Part shown: positions 63,813-64,000 of the stretch, one piece after another
Layout: each line of letters opens with the position of its first letter
Position numbering within the stretch: the first letter of the stretch is position 1
Assembly: GCF_000248055.1 (NCBI RefSeq)
Contig: NZ_BAFC01000022.1
Span: forward strand, 1-64,000
Length of the DNA stretch: 64,000 nucleotides
From: Gordonia sputi NBRC 100414
GTDB taxonomy: Bacteria; Actinomycetota; Actinomycetes; Mycobacteriales; Mycobacteriaceae
Direction: 5' to 3'
Notes under the pieces: generated by a model
Seen by the model: only the letters and a program-made list of their open reading frames with translations
What the model was told of the DNA's origin: nothing
The model's database searches: none
Program-made: the position numbers and the translations under genes

Positions 63813-64000
63813 ATGCTCGGGCTGGCCCATCTCGACCGGCCTTTCGACTATCTGATCGACGCCGAGCAAGATGCCGATGCCGCCCCGGGGGTCCGGGTGC
63901 GGGTTCGGTTCTCCGGCCGACTCGTCGACGGATTTCTTCTCGACCGCGTCGAAGAATCCGAGCATCCCGGCAAGCTGGGGTGGCTCGAACGGATCGTCTC
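63813..64000 (+). CDS. priA: Primosomal protein N' PriA, N-terminal part (runs off right end)
   Basis: The first 62 codons of a PriA-type protein: MLGLAHLDRPFDYLID, then GVRVRVRFSGRLVDGFLLDRV, the 3'-end-binding domain of the replication-restart helicase. metK-priA proximity is common in actinobacteria. Family similarity (KPVAKVLP) extends about nine codons upstream of ATG 63813, yet no ATG, GTG or TTG lies between the in-frame stop at 63753-63755 and that ATG. Either translation starts at 63813 (GAAGG sits just upstream) or at a rare codon such as CTG 63765. Only the start of the gene is in the window. Confidence 0.75.
   Translation, partial: MLGLAHLDRPFDYLIDAEQDADAAPGVRVRVRFSGRLVDGFLLDRVEESEHPGKLGWLERIV

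Overview
The window is high-GC actinobacterial DNA. Gene content and order (ruvCAB-yajC-secDF-lipoprotein-apt-rel; ppiB/glyoxalase/hisS; aspS; alaS-ruvX-mltG-aroE; aroCKB; pepQ-efp-nusB; pyrRBC-carAB-pyrF-mihF-gmk-rpoZ-coaBC-metK-priA) are those of the mycolic-acid Mycobacteriales. I would place it near Gordonia, Williamsia or Rhodococcus rather than Mycobacterium; the genus is an inference. I found no tRNA, rRNA, CRISPR, insertion sequence or prophage. Start codons are often GTG, ATGA/GTGA overlaps between genes are common, and several genes look leaderless (a TAnnnT box 6-10 nt before the start codon).

Left part (1-20315): the 5' part of a divergent uridine-kinase-like gene without a P-loop; the Holliday-junction operon ruvCAB; the Sec accessory genes yajC, secD and secF followed by a family-5 substrate-binding lipoprotein and apt; the bifunctional (p)ppGpp enzyme rel; a membrane-anchored cyclophilin; a metallo-beta-lactamase hydrolase coupled to hisS; a nickel/cobalt permease with an ArsR-like palindrome in its promoter; two overlapping predicted metallopeptidases (DUF885 and a neutral zinc peptidase) on the minus strand; and aspS.

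Middle part (20455-42017): a tightly coupled three-gene cassette of transglutaminase-DUF2126, circularly permuted ATP-grasp plus alpha-E, and a second transglutaminase, followed by an APH-fold kinase with an altered catalytic loop. This is the least understood system here. Then come rarA, an MFS exporter with a frameshifted XRE-type regulator upstream, alaS-ruvX-mltG-aroE, a minimal prepilin peptidase and the shikimate genes aroC-aroK-aroB.

42029-47563 is an accessory island at the place where relatives carry aroD. It holds a B-4DMT-like membrane protein, an MHS-family transporter, an NAD-type quinate/shikimate dehydrogenase, a TetR regulator and a QsuB/QuiC-type 3-dehydroshikimate dehydratase. 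Two near-identical 18-bp palindromes, one before each divergent catabolic transcript, suggest that the TetR protein controls import of shikimate and its conversion to protocatechuate.

Right part (47594-64000): pepQ, efp, nusB, then a seven-gene pyrimidine operon whose leader carries a PyrR-binding loop beside the Shine-Dalgarno sequence. pyrF is followed by a strong hairpin, a small exported protein on the minus strand, about 600 bp without genes, then mihF-gmk-rpoZ-coaBC, metK and the start of priA. gmk and probably priA lack an ordinary start codon where homology says the protein should begin.
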